Source: Brevundimonas lutea
GTDB lineage: Bacteria > Pseudomonadota > Alphaproteobacteria > Caulobacterales > Caulobacteraceae
Reading direction: 5' to 3'
NCBI RefSeq assembly: GCF_003704105.1
Contig: NZ_QUOQ01000002.1
Coordinates: forward strand, 186,001-250,000
DNA length: 64,000 nucleotides
Shown: piece after piece, positions 39,707-48,708 of the stretch
How the letters are laid out: each line of letters opens with the position of its first letter
How positions within the stretch are numbered: position 1 is the stretch's first letter
The notes under the pieces: generated by a model
Told to the model about the DNA's origin: nothing
Databases searched by the model: none
Seen by the model: the letters and a program-made list of their open reading frames with translations, nothing else
Position numbers and translations under genes: made by a program

Positions 39707-40243
39707 ATGATCCGCCTGTTCACCGCTCTGGAGATCCCGCCGGATATCGGCGAGACCCTGGCGCGGCGGCAGCAGGGGCTGCCGGGCGCGCGCTGGCGGC
39801 CGGGCGAGGCGCTGCACATCACCCTAGCCTTCTATGGCGAGGTGACGGAGCCGGTGGCCGATGATCTCGACGCCGAGCTAGCGCGGGTGCGCGGGGCGCC
39901 GTTCGAACTCAGCCTGAAGGGCGTCGGGGCGTTCGGCGACGACTGGCGCACGCGGGCGATCTGGGCGGGCGTGGCGGACAGCGAGCCGCTCACCATCCTG
40001 GCCGGGCGCTGCGCCTCGGCCGGGCGGCGCGCCGGCATCGAGTTGCCACGCCGCGACTATCGCCCCCACGTTACCCTGGCCTATCTGAAGCCCCAGGCTG
40101 ATCCGGCCCGAGTGGGCGCCTGGGTGACGGGCCATAATCTGCTGGCTTCTCCGCCCTTCCGCATCGACCGCTTCGGCCTGTATTCCAGCACCCTGGGCGG
40201 GCAGGGGTCCGCCTATCAGCTGGAGCGGAGCTATCCCCTGTGA
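39707..40243 (+). CDS. thpR: RNA 2',3'-cyclic phosphodiesterase
   Basis: A 178-residue 2H phosphoesterase. The paired catalytic motifs are LHITLAFYGEVT and PHVTLAYLKP, each H-x-T-L, spaced as in the LigT/ThpR family. It hydrolyses 2',3'-cyclic phosphates on RNA ends to 2'-phosphates. It starts 8 bases after ctpA and overlaps the GNAT gene by 4 bases. Confidence 0.93.
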   Translation: MIRLFTALEIPPDIGETLARRQQGLPGARWRPGEALHITLAFYGEVTEPVADDLDAELARVRGAPFELSLKGVGAFGDDWRTRAIWAGVADSEPLTILAGRCASAGRRAGIELPRRDYRPHVTLAYLKPQADPARVGAWVTGHNLLASPPFRIDRFGLYSSTLGGQGSAYQLERSYPL

Positions 40244-40779
40244 GCGCCGGATTTTCGATCGAGACCGAACGCCTGATCCTGCGGCCGATTCAGATCGAGG
40301 ACTTCTCCCGCTGGGCGGAGTTCATGGCCGATGCGGAGAGCACGCGATTTCTGGGCGGCCCGACACCCCCGTCCACCGCCTGGCGCGGCATGATGAGCGT
40401 GGCCGGGGCCTGGCATCTGACCGGGGTGGGGATGCTGTCGGTGATCGAGAAGAGCTCGGGCCTGTGGGTCGGCCGTCTGGGTCCGTGGCGCCCCGAGGGC
40501 TGGCCGGGCCCCGAGGTCGGCTGGGGCCTGCACCGCGACGCCTGGGGCAAGGGCTATGCGGTCGAAGGGGCCGCCGCCGCGCTCGACTATGCCTTCGACG
40601 TGCTGGGCTGGGACGAGGTCATCCACTGCATCGCCCCAGACAACCACCCCTCGGAAAGGGTCGCCGAACGCCTCGGCTCGACCAACCGCGGCCCGGGCCG
40701 CATGCCCGCCCCCTATGAGGACATCGCCGTCAACATCTGGGGCCAGACGCGGGAGCAGTGGCGGGGACGGACGCGCTGA
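40240..40779 (+). CDS. GNAT family N-acetyltransferase (RimJ/RimL type)
   Basis: A 179-residue acetyltransferase starting at a GTG that overlaps the thpR stop. IETERLILRPIQIEDFSRWA is the RimJ/L-type start, and VGWGLHRDAWGKGYAVEGAA holds the acetyl-CoA loop (here W-G-K-G-Y-A). IHCIAPDNHPSERVAERLGS is the conserved helix. The acceptor (protein N-terminus or small amine) cannot be told. Confidence 0.92.
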   Translation: MSAGFSIETERLILRPIQIEDFSRWAEFMADAESTRFLGGPTPPSTAWRGMMSVAGAWHLTGVGMLSVIEKSSGLWVGRLGPWRPEGWPGPEVGWGLHRDAWGKGYAVEGAAAALDYAFDVLGWDEVIHCIAPDNHPSERVAERLGSTNRGPGRMPAPYEDIAVNIWGQTREQWRGRTR

Positions 40780-40786
40780 CCACGCC

Positions 40787-42271
40787 TCAATGCGCGACCG
40801 CCTCGCCGGGCAGATGCTCCTTGTCGTGGCGGCCGACGCGGGTGACCAGGGTGTGGGCCGCCGCGCTCATGCCGGTGACGATCACATCGGCGCCCTGGCG
40901 GCGATAGCGGAACACCACCTTGTCGACGGCGGCGACGCCGGTCAGGTCCCACAGATGCGCCTGGGACATATCGATCTCGACATGGGTCGGGTGGCCGTGA
41001 TGCTCGAAGCTGGCGGCGAAGACGTCGGCCGAGGCGAAGAACAGATTGCCGGTGACGCGGTACTTCAGGCGGCCGGGCTCCGGGACCTCGATCCGCTCGA
41101 CCACGATGGTCTTGCCGACCTTGCGCATGAAGAAGATGGCCGACAGCAGCACGCCCAGCATCACCCCCTTGGACAGGTCGTGGGTCAGCACCACCGTGAT
41201 CGTGGTGGCCAACATCACCACCGACGACTGGAACGGCGTGGAGCGCAGCTTCATCACCGAGCCCCAATCAAAGGTGCCGACCGACACCATGATCATCACC
41301 GCCACCAGAGCGGCCATCGGGATCATCGCCACCCAGTCCTGGAGGACCAGGATCAGGAACAGCAGGAACAGACCGGCCCACAGGGTCGACAGACGGCCCC
41401 GCGCGCCGCTGGTCACATTGATGATCGACTGGCCGATCATGGCGCAGCCGGCCATGCCGCCGAAGAAGCCGGCGGCGACATTGGCGATGCCCTGACCGCG
41501 GGTTTCACGGTCCTTGTCCGACGGCGTGTCGGTGATGTCGTCCAAAAGGTTGGCGGTCAGCAGGCTCTCCAGAAGACCGACAAAGGCCAGGGTCGCCGCC
41601 ACCGGCCCGATGATGGCCAGGGTCTCCCAGGTCAGGGGGACCATGGGGATGTGGAACATCGGCAGGGTGGAGGGCATCTCGCCCATGTCGCCGACGGTGC
41701 GCACATCCAGCCCGCTCCACATAACAAAGCCGCTGATCAGCACGATGGCCACCAGGGCCGAGGGCACCGCCCGGGTCAGGCGCGGCAGGCCGTAGATGAT
41801 CGCCAGGCCGGCTGCGACCAAGGCGTAGGTCTGCCAGTTGGCGCCGATCAGCTCGGGCAGCTGGGCCATGAAGATCAGGATCGCCAGGGAGTTGACGAAG
41901 CCCGTCATCACCGAGCGGGACACGAACTTGATGTATCGGCCCAGCTTCAACAGGCCGACGATGATCTGGAAGACGCCGGTCAGGATCGAGGCCGCGAACA
42001 GGTACTCAAGCCCGTGATCGCGGACCAGGGTGATCATCAGCAGCGCCATCGCGCCCGTAGCCGCCGAGATCATGGCCGGGCGGCCGCCGACGAAGGCGAT
42101 GGTCACGGCGATGACGAAGCTGGCGTAGAGGCCGACGGCCGGATCGACGCCGGCGATGATGGAGAAGGCGATGGCCTCGGGGATCAGGGCCAAGGCAACG
42201 ACCGTGCCGGCCAACAGGTCGCGGCGCGGGTTCGCCAGCCATTGCTGGCGCGCGGATTCAAAGACGAGCAT
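40787..42271 (-). CDS. SulP family anion transporter with STAS domain
   Basis: A 494-residue inner-membrane transporter. [20 protein letters not shown] is the family's N-terminal signature, followed by about 11 membrane helices. [20 protein letters not shown] sits in the core, and a C-terminal STAS domain (about 395-480) has [20 protein letters not shown]. Relatives move sulfate, bicarbonate or dicarboxylates; no carbonic anhydrase or sulfate gene is adjacent to decide. Confidence 0.93.
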   Translation of the reverse strand: MLVFESARQQWLANPRRDLLAGTVVALALIPEAIAFSIIAGVDPAVGLYASFVIAVTIAFVGGRPAMISAATGAMALLMITLVRDHGLEYLFAASILTGVFQIIVGLLKLGRYIKFVSRSVMTGFVNSLAILIFMAQLPELIGANWQTYALVAAGLAIIYGLPRLTRAVPSALVAIVLISGFVMWSGLDVRTVGDMGEMPSTLPMFHIPMVPLTWETLAIIGPVAATLAFVGLLESLLTANLLDDITDTPSDKDRETRGQGIANVAAGFFGGMAGCAMIGQSIINVTSGARGRLSTLWAGLFLLFLILVLQDWVAMIPMAALVAVMIMVSVGTFDWGSVMKLRSTPFQSSVVMLATTITVVLTHDLSKGVMLGVLLSAIFFMRKVGKTIVVERIEVPEPGRLKYRVTGNLFFASADVFAASFEHHGHPTHVEIDMSQAHLWDLTGVAAVDKVVFRYRRQGADVIVTGMSAAAHTLVTRVGRHDKEHLPGEAVAH

Positions 42272-42452
42272 GAGAATTACACAATCAGGTCAGGCCCGCC
42301 GGCGCCTCGCCGGGGTGGACATCAGTCTGGGCCTGTCGGTTTCCCGGCGGATCGGCGGCCGGGATAGCCACCCGCTGGTCCGTCGCCGGACGCGGGTCCT
42401 TGTTGCGGCGGGCGTGTGCCAGCTTTGAGCCGGTCGCGCAAGGCGGGCGGGG

Positions 42453-42806
42453 TCACGCCCTGAGGATCTTCTCCATCGCCTTGCCCCGGGCCAGTTCGTC
42501 AACCAGCTTGTCGAGATAGCGGATTTCGCGCATCAGCGGGTCTTCGACCTCCTCCACCCGGATGCCGCAGATCACCCCGGTGATCCGCTCGCGCGCCGGG
42601 TTCATCGCCGGGGCCTGGGCGAAGAAGGTCTCGAAGTCGGTCCTGTCGGCCAGCCGCGCCTCCAGCTCGGCCTGGCTGTAGGCGGTCAGCCAGCGGATGA
42701 TCTGGTCCACCTCAGCTCGCGTGCGCCCCTTCTTCTCCGCCTTGGCGACGTAGTGGACGTGAACGCTGGCCACGCTGGTGGTGTAGATGCGGTGCTTGCC
42801 GGCCAT
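42453..42806 (-). CDS. DUF2200 domain protein
   Basis: A 117-residue soluble protein. [40 protein letters not shown] and [20 protein letters not shown] are typical of DUF2200, a conserved family of unknown function. It is transcribed alone, divergent from the PadR gene. The 181-base gap between it and the SulP gene shows no feature. Confidence 0.92.
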   Translation of the reverse strand: MAGKHRIYTTSVASVHVHYVAKAEKKGRTRAEVDQIIRWLTAYSQAELEARLADRTDFETFFAQAPAMNPARERITGVICGIRVEEVEDPLMREIRYLDKLVDELARGKAMEKILRA

Positions 42807-42872
42807 TGTCGCTCGCCCGATTGAGGTCGTCGGACGATATCAGGATCGGCGGCATGACGCATGAAGCTGGGC

Positions 42873-42901
42873 TTGACTCAAATCTATTTATGTAGAGTTA
42901 T
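42873..42901 (+). promoter_or_regulatory. Possible promoter and operator of the PadR gene
   Basis: TTGACT at 42873-42878 resembles a -35 box and AGTTAT at 42896-42901 a poor -10 box, 17 bases apart. Between and across them lies a TCTA-N6-TAGA symmetry in an AT-rich patch unlike the surrounding DNA. PadR proteins often bind such AT-rich palindromes at their own promoter. The start codon is 6 bases past the -10, so the mRNA may be almost leaderless. Confidence 0.35.
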
Positions 42902-42906
42902 GAGGC

Positions 42907-43206
42907 ATGGTTCGGTCCCGATCCCTGTCGCCTCAGGCGCGTCGCCTGCTCGCCGCCCTGGCGGTTACGGGCGGCTGGCGGCACGGCTATGACCTGTGCC
43001 GCGAGGCGGGCATCCTGTCGGGCACGCTCTATCCGCTTCTGGCGCGGCTGGAGGCTCAGGGCTATCTGGACGCCGAGTGGCGGCCGCCCGAAACGCCGGG
43101 CCGCCCGTCTCGGCACGTCTATCGTCTGACGGTCGCCGGACGCCGCCTGGCCGCGGAAAACCCCGCGCCGCAGGGCGCGGCCGAGCCTTCGGGGCGTCTC
43201 GCATGA
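42907..43206 (+). CDS. PadR family transcriptional regulator
   Basis: A 99-residue winged-helix protein. LSPQARRLLAALAVTGGWRH, GYDLCREAGILSGTLYPLLA and LEAQGYLDAEWRPPETPGRP match the PadR DNA-binding domain, with the wing in RHVYRLTVAGRRLA. It has only a short C-terminal helix. It overlaps the membrane protein gene by ATGA, the usual PadR plus membrane-partner arrangement, and probably represses the pair. Confidence 0.92.
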   Translation: MVRSRSLSPQARRLLAALAVTGGWRHGYDLCREAGILSGTLYPLLARLEAQGYLDAEWRPPETPGRPSRHVYRLTVAGRRLAAENPAPQGAAEPSGRLA

Positions 43207-44333
43207 GCCTGATCCATCGCGTGCCCCTTCTGCTCGTGCGTCTGGCGCGGAGCTGGCTGCCACCGGACCTTGCCCGCTGGGGTGAGGCGGCCGAGGCGGA
43301 GCTTCGGACCACCGGGCCCACGACGCAGTCCTGGCTGTTCGCCGTGGCGTTCGTCGGGTGGGCGCTGCGGGAGGCGGCGGGTGTCGCCGCGCCGAGCCGT
43401 CATCGCGCGATCGGCCTTTCGGAGGATGCCCGCGCCATGACCCGACCGCCCCTCTTTGCGCCTCGCGCGTTCGCAGGCCTTTGCGGTCTGGCGGCGGTGA
43501 TCCTGGGCCTGATCTATATGGCCATGAGCGACGCCCCGCCCGCCTATCTGCTGATCAACGCCGGAGCCGCCGTGTTCGGCGTCCTGGCCGTGGCCTTCGT
43601 CGCCCTGGCCCTGAAACGCGGTCACCTGGGTGCGGGGCCGCTGAGTCTCGCCCTGGGCGTGTCGCTTCTTGCGGTCAGTCAGTGGGGAATCGCGGCCGAC
43701 GGGGTCACCCGATGGGTGTCCATCGGCCCGCTGGCGATACAGCCGGGCCTGATCATCGCTCCGCTGGCGGCGGTGCTGTTCGCGCGGTCGCCCGGACCAT
43801 GGAGCCTGATGGGGATTGCGGTCGTCGCCATGGCCTTGGCGTTTCAGCCGGATCGCGGGACCGCCGGGGCCGTCGCGGCGGGAATGATGGCTCTGGCCCT
43901 AGTGCGGCCGTCCGGCCTGACGCGCCTGGCGGCGGTGGCGGCCGCGGCGGGGTTCGCGGTGACGCTGGTCCGGCCCGATGCGTCACCGGCGATGCCGTTC
44001 GTGGATCAGATCCTCTTCACCAGCTTCCAGAACCCCGCCGCCGGAGTGGCGGTCCTGCTCGGCGCGGGCCTGCTGGTCCTGCCCGCGCTCGGTACGGGGC
44101 GGGATCAGGATACGCGGGTGGTGTTCGGCGCCGTCTGGGTCGGCTTGATCGTGGCCGCCGCCCTGGGCAACTATCCGACGCCCCTGGTCGGATACGGCGG
44201 CAGCGCTATTATCGGCTATTTTCTCAGCCTGATCGCCTTTCCGCGCCAGGATCGATCACTGTGCAATGTCGCTGACCACGACGTCCCGCGGCCAGAAGGG
44301 ACATCGGGTCTCTTGCTCGTGACGACGCCCTGA
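43203..44333 (+). CDS. Hypothetical multi-pass membrane protein paired with PadR
   Basis: A 376-residue protein with an N-terminal amphipathic part (MSLIHRVPLLLVRLARSWLP) and about nine membrane helices from residue 80. Stretches such as VSIGPLAIQPGLIIAPLAAV and LVGYGGSAIIGYFLSLIAFP resemble parts of SEDS-like (FtsW/RodA) membrane proteins, but no SEDS catalytic residue was identified, so that link is weak. The start at 43203 overlaps the PadR stop. Function unknown. Confidence 0.72.
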   Translation: MSLIHRVPLLLVRLARSWLPPDLARWGEAAEAELRTTGPTTQSWLFAVAFVGWALREAAGVAAPSRHRAIGLSEDARAMTRPPLFAPRAFAGLCGLAAVILGLIYMAMSDAPPAYLLINAGAAVFGVLAVAFVALALKRGHLGAGPLSLALGVSLLAVSQWGIAADGVTRWVSIGPLAIQPGLIIAPLAAVLFARSPGPWSLMGIAVVAMALAFQPDRGTAGAVAAGMMALALVRPSGLTRLAAVAAAAGFAVTLVRPDASPAMPFVDQILFTSFQNPAAGVAVLLGAGLLVLPALGTGRDQDTRVVFGAVWVGLIVAAALGNYPTPLVGYGGSAIIGYFLSLIAFPRQDRSLCNVADHDVPRPEGTSGLLLVTTP

Positions 44334-44346
44334 GACCGGACGGACA

Positions 44347-44374
44347 AAAGGCCCGGGATTGCTCCCGGGCCTTT
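44347..44374. terminator. Bidirectional terminator between convergent genes
   Basis: AAAGGCCCGGGA at 44347-44358 is the exact inverse of TCCCGGGCCTTT at 44363-44374, with a 4-base loop. A short T-run follows in both directions (TTT rightward, TTTT leftward). It lies between the PadR-linked membrane gene and carD and likely ends both. Confidence 0.82.
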
Positions 44375-44399
44375 CGAAGTCTTAACGCTGTCGCCGCGA

Positions 44400-44936
44400 T
44401 CAGGCCGCTTCGGCGGCCGGGGGATTGACCGGCTTCTTGGCGGCCAGCGACTTGGCCAGCAGGGCCACGGCGGCGTCCTTGTCGATCTTGTTGGCGGCGG
44501 CGACTTCGCGGGCCATGCGGTCCAGCGCCGATTCGTAGAGCTGGCGCTCGGAATAGGACTGTTCGGGCTGGCTGTCCGCGCGGAACAGGTCGCGGACCAC
44601 CTCGGCGATCGAGATCAGGTCGCCGGAGTTGATCTTGGCTTCGTATTCCTGGGCCCGACGCGACCACATGGTGCGCTTGATACGGGCGCGGCCCTTCAGC
44701 GTGGTCAGGGCCTTGGTCACCACATCCTCGGCGGCCAGCGAGCGCAGGCCGGCGGTCTTGGCCTTCTTGGTCGGAACGCGCAGGGTCATCTTCTCGTGGT
44801 CGAAGGTCACGACATAAACTTCCAGGCTCATGCCGGCGACTTCCTGCGTCTCGACCGCCGCCACCTTGCCGACTCCGTGCGCCGGATAGACGACCGCGTC
44901 GCCGACCTTGAACTCCAGACCGCTCTTGCTCGTCAT
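44400..44936 (-). CDS. CarD/CdnL family RNA polymerase-binding regulator
   Basis: A 178-residue protein. The N-terminal Tudor-like RNA polymerase-binding domain has FKVGDAVVYPAHGVGKVAAV and MTLRVPTKKAKTAGLRSLA. The helical DNA-binding domain follows, with RAQEYEAKINSGDLISIAEV and SYSERQLYESALDRMAREVA. It stabilises open complexes at rRNA and biosynthetic promoters. The 293 bases upstream include an AT-rich patch at about 45135-45175 that may hold its promoter; no other gene was seen there. Confidence 0.95.
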   Translation of the reverse strand: MTSKSGLEFKVGDAVVYPAHGVGKVAAVETQEVAGMSLEVYVVTFDHEKMTLRVPTKKAKTAGLRSLAAEDVVTKALTTLKGRARIKRTMWSRRAQEYEAKINSGDLISIAEVVRDLFRADSQPEQSYSERQLYESALDRMAREVAAANKIDKDAAVALLAKSLAAKKPVNPPAAEAA

Positions 44937-45229
44937 ATCGTTCCTTTCCCGACCGGGAAGGCGCTGGACCGCGGGGTCACGTCATCGCGCGCCGACGAGG
45001 AGGTGTCGGAGCGAAACGGCGGGATCATCAGCGGAAACGGAACACCCAACCTCTGGTCGACCCCGCTTCTGAGGCGGGATTCATTCACAACAGCGGGCGG
45101 CGCGAGGAATTCGCAGACCGCCCGACCCAATGTGGAGAACCTACCACATTTTTGCGAAATTTCAAAACGTCCTTGACCCCGGCGGCCACGCTGGCGCAGC
45201 GCCCGACCCGATAACGGTGGTTTCGGGGG

Positions 45230-45571
45230 TCAGGAGCCCTTGCCGGGCTTTTCCGAGAAATACTTCTCGAACTTGCCGGTCTCGCGCTCGAACGCCTCGG
45301 CGTCGGCGGGCGGCGCGCCCTTGACCGTGATGTTGGGCCAGACCTTGGCGTACTCGGCGTTGACCTGCAGCCACTTGCCGTCGGGCTCGTCCTCGGTGTC
45401 CGGCTTGATGGCGTCGACGGGGCATTCGGGCTCGCACACGCCGCAGTCGATGCATTCGTCCGGCGCGATGACCAGGAAGTTCTCGCCCTCATAGAAGCAG
45501 TCGACCGGACACACCTCGACGCAGTCCATGAACTTGCAGCGCACGCAGGCGTCGGTGACGATATAGGTCAT
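45230..45571 (-). CDS. fdxA: Seven-iron ferredoxin
   Basis: A 113-residue ferredoxin. [19 protein letters not shown] and [16 protein letters not shown] supply ligands for one 3Fe-4S and one 4Fe-4S cluster, as in FdxA. The C-terminal half lacks Cys and ends [13 protein letters not shown], as in the alphaproteobacterial form. It carries electrons in the cytosol. The neighbours, carD and the RodZ-like gene, do not indicate a partner enzyme. Confidence 0.95.
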   Translation of the reverse strand: MTYIVTDACVRCKFMDCVEVCPVDCFYEGENFLVIAPDECIDCGVCEPECPVDAIKPDTEDEPDGKWLQVNAEYAKVWPNITVKGAPPADAEAFERETGKFEKYFSEKPGKGS

Positions 45572-45637
45572 GGAGGCGGACGGCGGGCCAGTTGCGCGGG
45601 AGGGAGGCCGGGCAGATGGCCGCGCGGCGCGATCCTG

Positions 45638-46705
45638 TCAACCGGGCGCGGGCGCCGCGGGCGGCGATGCCTCGGCGGCCTGGCGGGCGGCCAGGGCGCG
45701 TTGGGCTTCCAGTTTCAGGGCCTCCGCGCGCAGGGCTTCGGCGCGGGCGGCCTGGACGGCGGCGGCCTGTTGCTGTGCCGAGGCGGCTTGGGCGTTGAGC
45801 CTTTGCAGCGGCGTTTCGGCGGCGGCCAAGCGGCCGGCGTGCTCGCCATTCAGATAGATGCTGAAGGCCTGAGGGTCGGCGGCGTCGATGGTGGCGGCCA
45901 GGCCGCGCGGCGCGCGCCAGCTCTCACCTTCAGCCATCTGGCGCGCGAACAGCACCCGGTCGCCGATGCGGATGACCAGCACCGAGGCTCGGTCGGCCTG
46001 CAGGATCACGTCCGACTCGGCGGCTCCCGCGCCATGCACCGGCCCGCGCGGATTGAACGCGGCCTGGACCGGCGGCGCGTTCGCGGCGGCGACGGCGGCC
46101 AGGGCGGCGTCCTCCGGATCGATGCCCAGAAGCTGGGCCTCAAGTCCGGGCGTCACATAGAGCTGGGGTACGGTCTGTTCTTCCGGCGCGGGGGTCGGGG
46201 CCCCCAAAGTCAGGCCGGTCTGATCGAGCCCCGGCGTCTCGGCCCACTCCTTGGGCGCCACGGCGATCTCTGAGGGATGAGGCGGTGCGATACGCACCAC
46301 CCGCTGAAAGATGTTCCACCCGATCACCGCCACCAGCAGGACGGCGACACCGCCGATCACCAGGGGAGCGCGCGTGCGAATCTCGTCGTGGGCGACGCCG
46401 ACCGGGCCCCTGAGCTTGGCGCCGTCATCGGGCGCCTCGCGGCGAAATCGCTGTGCGGCGGCGTGTTCATCCAGCCCCAGGGCTTGGGCGTAGGCGCGCA
46501 GGTAACCCAGGGCGAACACCCGCGACGGCAGCAGGCCGTAATCGCCGTATTCCAAAGCCGTCAGATAGCGGACATGGACCTTGGTCGTGGCCGAGAGCTG
46601 CTCAAGCGAGCGGCCGGACGACTGCCGCGCGGCGCGCAGGGCCTCGCCCAGCGACGGGCAGTCGCGCAGCGGGTCGAAGTCGTGCTCGTCGGCCGTGAAG
46701 GTCAC
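45638..46705 (-). CDS. RodZ-like protein: HTH, membrane helix, DUF4115
   Basis: A 355-residue protein starting at GTG. The N-terminal Xre-type helix-turn-helix (SLGEALRAARQSSGRSLEQL, VHVRYLTALEYGDYGLLPSR) is the RodZ cytosolic domain. A single membrane helix (about 113-132) follows, then a periplasmic DUF4115-like beta domain (VILQADRASVLVIRIGDRVL, LAATIDAADPQAFSIYLNGE). A long Ala/Gln/Arg coiled-coil tail ends it. RodZ links MreB to the wall machinery. The tail is longer than in typical RodZ. Confidence 0.85.
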   Translation of the reverse strand: MTFTADEHDFDPLRDCPSLGEALRAARQSSGRSLEQLSATTKVHVRYLTALEYGDYGLLPSRVFALGYLRAYAQALGLDEHAAAQRFRREAPDDGAKLRGPVGVAHDEIRTRAPLVIGGVAVLLVAVIGWNIFQRVVRIAPPHPSEIAVAPKEWAETPGLDQTGLTLGAPTPAPEEQTVPQLYVTPGLEAQLLGIDPEDAALAAVAAANAPPVQAAFNPRGPVHGAGAAESDVILQADRASVLVIRIGDRVLFARQMAEGESWRAPRGLAATIDAADPQAFSIYLNGEHAGRLAAAETPLQRLNAQAASAQQQAAAVQAARAEALRAEALKLEAQRALAARQAAEASPPAAPAPG

Positions 46706-46756
46706 CGCCGCTGTCTACCCCAGCGCCGACTGAATCGCGATGGGGATGTGCGCCGA

Positions 46757-47023
46757 TCAGCCCTTGCGCACGATGCGCCGGGCCTCGGCGCCGGTGGTGG
46801 GATTGTCGGGCGGACAGCGCACCTCGACCTCGACCAGGATACCGTCCGGCTGGTCGGCCCACAGATAGCGCCGCTCGAACTCAACCTCGACGCCGGAGGG
46901 CGAGAAACCGCGATGGCTGTCGCCCCAAGGCGTGATCCGGGACAGCTCGGCGAAGCTGAGCGAACAGGCCGCGGCGAGCTCCTCCTCGGCCAGCGCCCGC
47001 AGCTCGTCCTCGCTCACAGCCAT
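46757..47023 (-). CDS. Hypothetical 88-residue acidic protein
   Basis: It begins MAVSEDELRALAEEELAAAC and contains WGDSHRGFSPSGVEVEFERR and ILVEVEVRCPPDNPTT. The start at 47023 lies inside the end of the methyltransferase gene (10-base overlap), so it is read as part of the same leftward operon; the longer open frame before it is a shadow. No family recognised. Confidence 0.66.
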   Translation of the reverse strand: MAVSEDELRALAEEELAAACSLSFAELSRITPWGDSHRGFSPSGVEVEFERRYLWADQPDGILVEVEVRCPPDNPTTGAEARRIVRKG

Positions 47024-47484
47024 CGGCGCACCCGAGAGCGATAGTCGCGATAGTCCTGGCCGAAACGGGCCTCGAGATACGGCTCCTCGCGCGCAATCAC
47101 CCCGCGATCGATCACGAACAGGCAGGGGATAAGCAGCGCGAGGGCGAGCGGAGAGTCCAGAATGAGGGCGAGCCCGCCGTACAGCACCGCCATGCCGACA
47201 TAGATGGGGTTGCGGCTGAACCGGTAGAGGCCGTTTGTGACCAACCGTGTCGAGGGCTTCCAGGGTTCGACCGCCGTGCCGGACCGGCGAAAGCGCATGG
47301 TCGCCTCGCCCTCGATCAGGAAACCGGCAATCAGCAGCGGCAACCCAAGGTATCTGTGGCGATCGCCCTCCAGGCCGAAGGTGACGTCGCGGAACAGGGC
47401 CTCGGTCCCCCAGCCAACCAGCAGGAAACCAAGATAGATCAGCGGCGGCGGGGCGATGACGCCCGGCGTGTCGGTCTTCGTCAC
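47014..47484 (-). CDS. Isoprenylcysteine carboxyl methyltransferase-like membrane protein
   Basis: A 156-residue integral protein with about four helices. LVTNGLYRFSRNPIYVGMAV is the ICMT/PEMT-family motif that binds the SAM cofactor, and IAREEPYLEARFGQDYRDYR is the conserved C-terminal segment. Bacterial members methylate unknown membrane substrates. It starts at a GTG overlapping hmgA, and overlaps the next small gene by 10 bases. Confidence 0.87.
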   Translation of the reverse strand: MTKTDTPGVIAPPPLIYLGFLLVGWGTEALFRDVTFGLEGDRHRYLGLPLLIAGFLIEGEATMRFRRSGTAVEPWKPSTRLVTNGLYRFSRNPIYVGMAVLYGGLALILDSPLALALLIPCLFVIDRGVIAREEPYLEARFGQDYRDYRSRVRRWL

Positions 47485-48617
47485 CGCGCCTTCCAGCTGT
47501 CGACATAGGCGTGGTTCTCGACAGAGGCGGCGCCATCGCCGACGTCCAGCGGATCGCGGGTGTCGATCATCACTGCGTATTCGTCCGTGGCTTCCTTGGT
47601 CTGGACCAGCATGTTCTTCAGCGCCTTGGGGTGCGGCCCGTGGGTGAAGCCAGAGGGGTGGAAGGTCATCATCCCGGCGTCGATGTTGTCGCGGCTGAAG
47701 AAGTCGCCGGCGTGGTAGAACAGCACCTCGTCGAAATCGTCGTTGTTGTGGAAGAACGGGATCTTGATCGCGCCCGGATCGGTCTCGAACGGACGGGGCG
47801 CGAAGGTGCAGACCACGAAGCGGTCGGCCAGGAAGGTAGTGTGGGCGCTGGGCGGCAGGTGATAGCGGGCGCTGGCCACGGGGCGGATGTCGCGCACGTT
47901 CAGCTTCACCGGCGCCAGTTCGCCGTGCCAGCCGACGGCGTCCAGCGGGTTGAACGGGAAGGTGACGGTCGAGACCTCGCCGCGCTTCTTGATCCTGACC
48001 GGATACTCGCCGCTCTCGGCCTGATGGTCCTTGAAGGCCTCGTCCATCTCAGGCGTCTTCAGAATCGAGGGGTCGAAGATGGCGTGGGGGCCCAGCAGCC
48101 CCCGGTCCGGCAGGGTGTAGTGGCCGTTGGTGGCCTCGATCATCAGGATCGCCGCCTGCCCCTCCGGGGCCAGCCGCCACATGGTCCCACGCGGCAGATA
48201 GAGATAGTCGCCCGCCTCGAACCGCAGTCGGCCGTAGTCGCAGAACAGGTCGCCCTGGCCCGAGTGGACGAACAGGAGCTGGTCGCCGTCGGCGTTGCGC
48301 GCCAGGTCGGGCATGACGCCGGACAGCTTCCAGAAACGCACTTCGACCGACTTGTTGTGGAGCACCTTGGGCGCGTTCCAGGGCGAGCCCGCCGCCTCGT
48401 TCAGACCGTTGAGGTCAAAGGCGCGCGGGCGCAGCGGCCCCTCGAAGCTGGACCAGCCCGTCGGCGGATTGGGGTGGTAGAGGAAGGCGGCCGGACCGAA
48501 GAAGCCCTCCTTGGAGATTTCCCGCTCATAGGTGCCGGCCGGCAGGTCGGCGTGGGCCTGGCGCGAATGGACGCCCTGCGCGCCCCGGACCGGAATCCAG
48601 TTCTTGTTGCCGCCCAT
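47481..48617 (-). CDS. hmgA: Homogentisate 1,2-dioxygenase
   Basis: A 378-residue Fe(II) enzyme that opens the ring of homogentisate to maleylacetoacetate in tyrosine/phenylalanine breakdown. The C-terminal iron-site region has PFFHNNDDFDEVLFYHAGDF and MMTFHPSGFTHGPHPKALKN, with the His and Glu ligands. It is shorter than the approximately 430-residue classic form and looks like the bacterial cupin-type HmgA clade. AGGAGAGG precedes the start. Other hmg genes are not adjacent. Confidence 0.88.
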   Translation of the reverse strand: MGGNKNWIPVRGAQGVHSRQAHADLPAGTYEREISKEGFFGPAAFLYHPNPPTGWSSFEGPLRPRAFDLNGLNEAAGSPWNAPKVLHNKSVEVRFWKLSGVMPDLARNADGDQLLFVHSGQGDLFCDYGRLRFEAGDYLYLPRGTMWRLAPEGQAAILMIEATNGHYTLPDRGLLGPHAIFDPSILKTPEMDEAFKDHQAESGEYPVRIKKRGEVSTVTFPFNPLDAVGWHGELAPVKLNVRDIRPVASARYHLPPSAHTTFLADRFVVCTFAPRPFETDPGAIKIPFFHNNDDFDEVLFYHAGDFFSRDNIDAGMMTFHPSGFTHGPHPKALKNMLVQTKEATDEYAVMIDTRDPLDVGDGAASVENHAYVDSWKAR

Positions 48618-48708
48618 GATGCGCCTCTCCTGATCCGCTTCGACCCGGACTGAACGCCCGTGGCCGCGTTTGGCTCGTCATACCATGCGGATCGCCGGGC
48701 GCGACCCG

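Noticed and set aside
40556..42367. A 603-codon frame opposite the SulP gene
   Set aside because: Composition is dominated by Asp, Gly, His, Gln and Arg, as expected for antisense of a GC-rich transporter gene; SulP signatures on the minus strand are clear.
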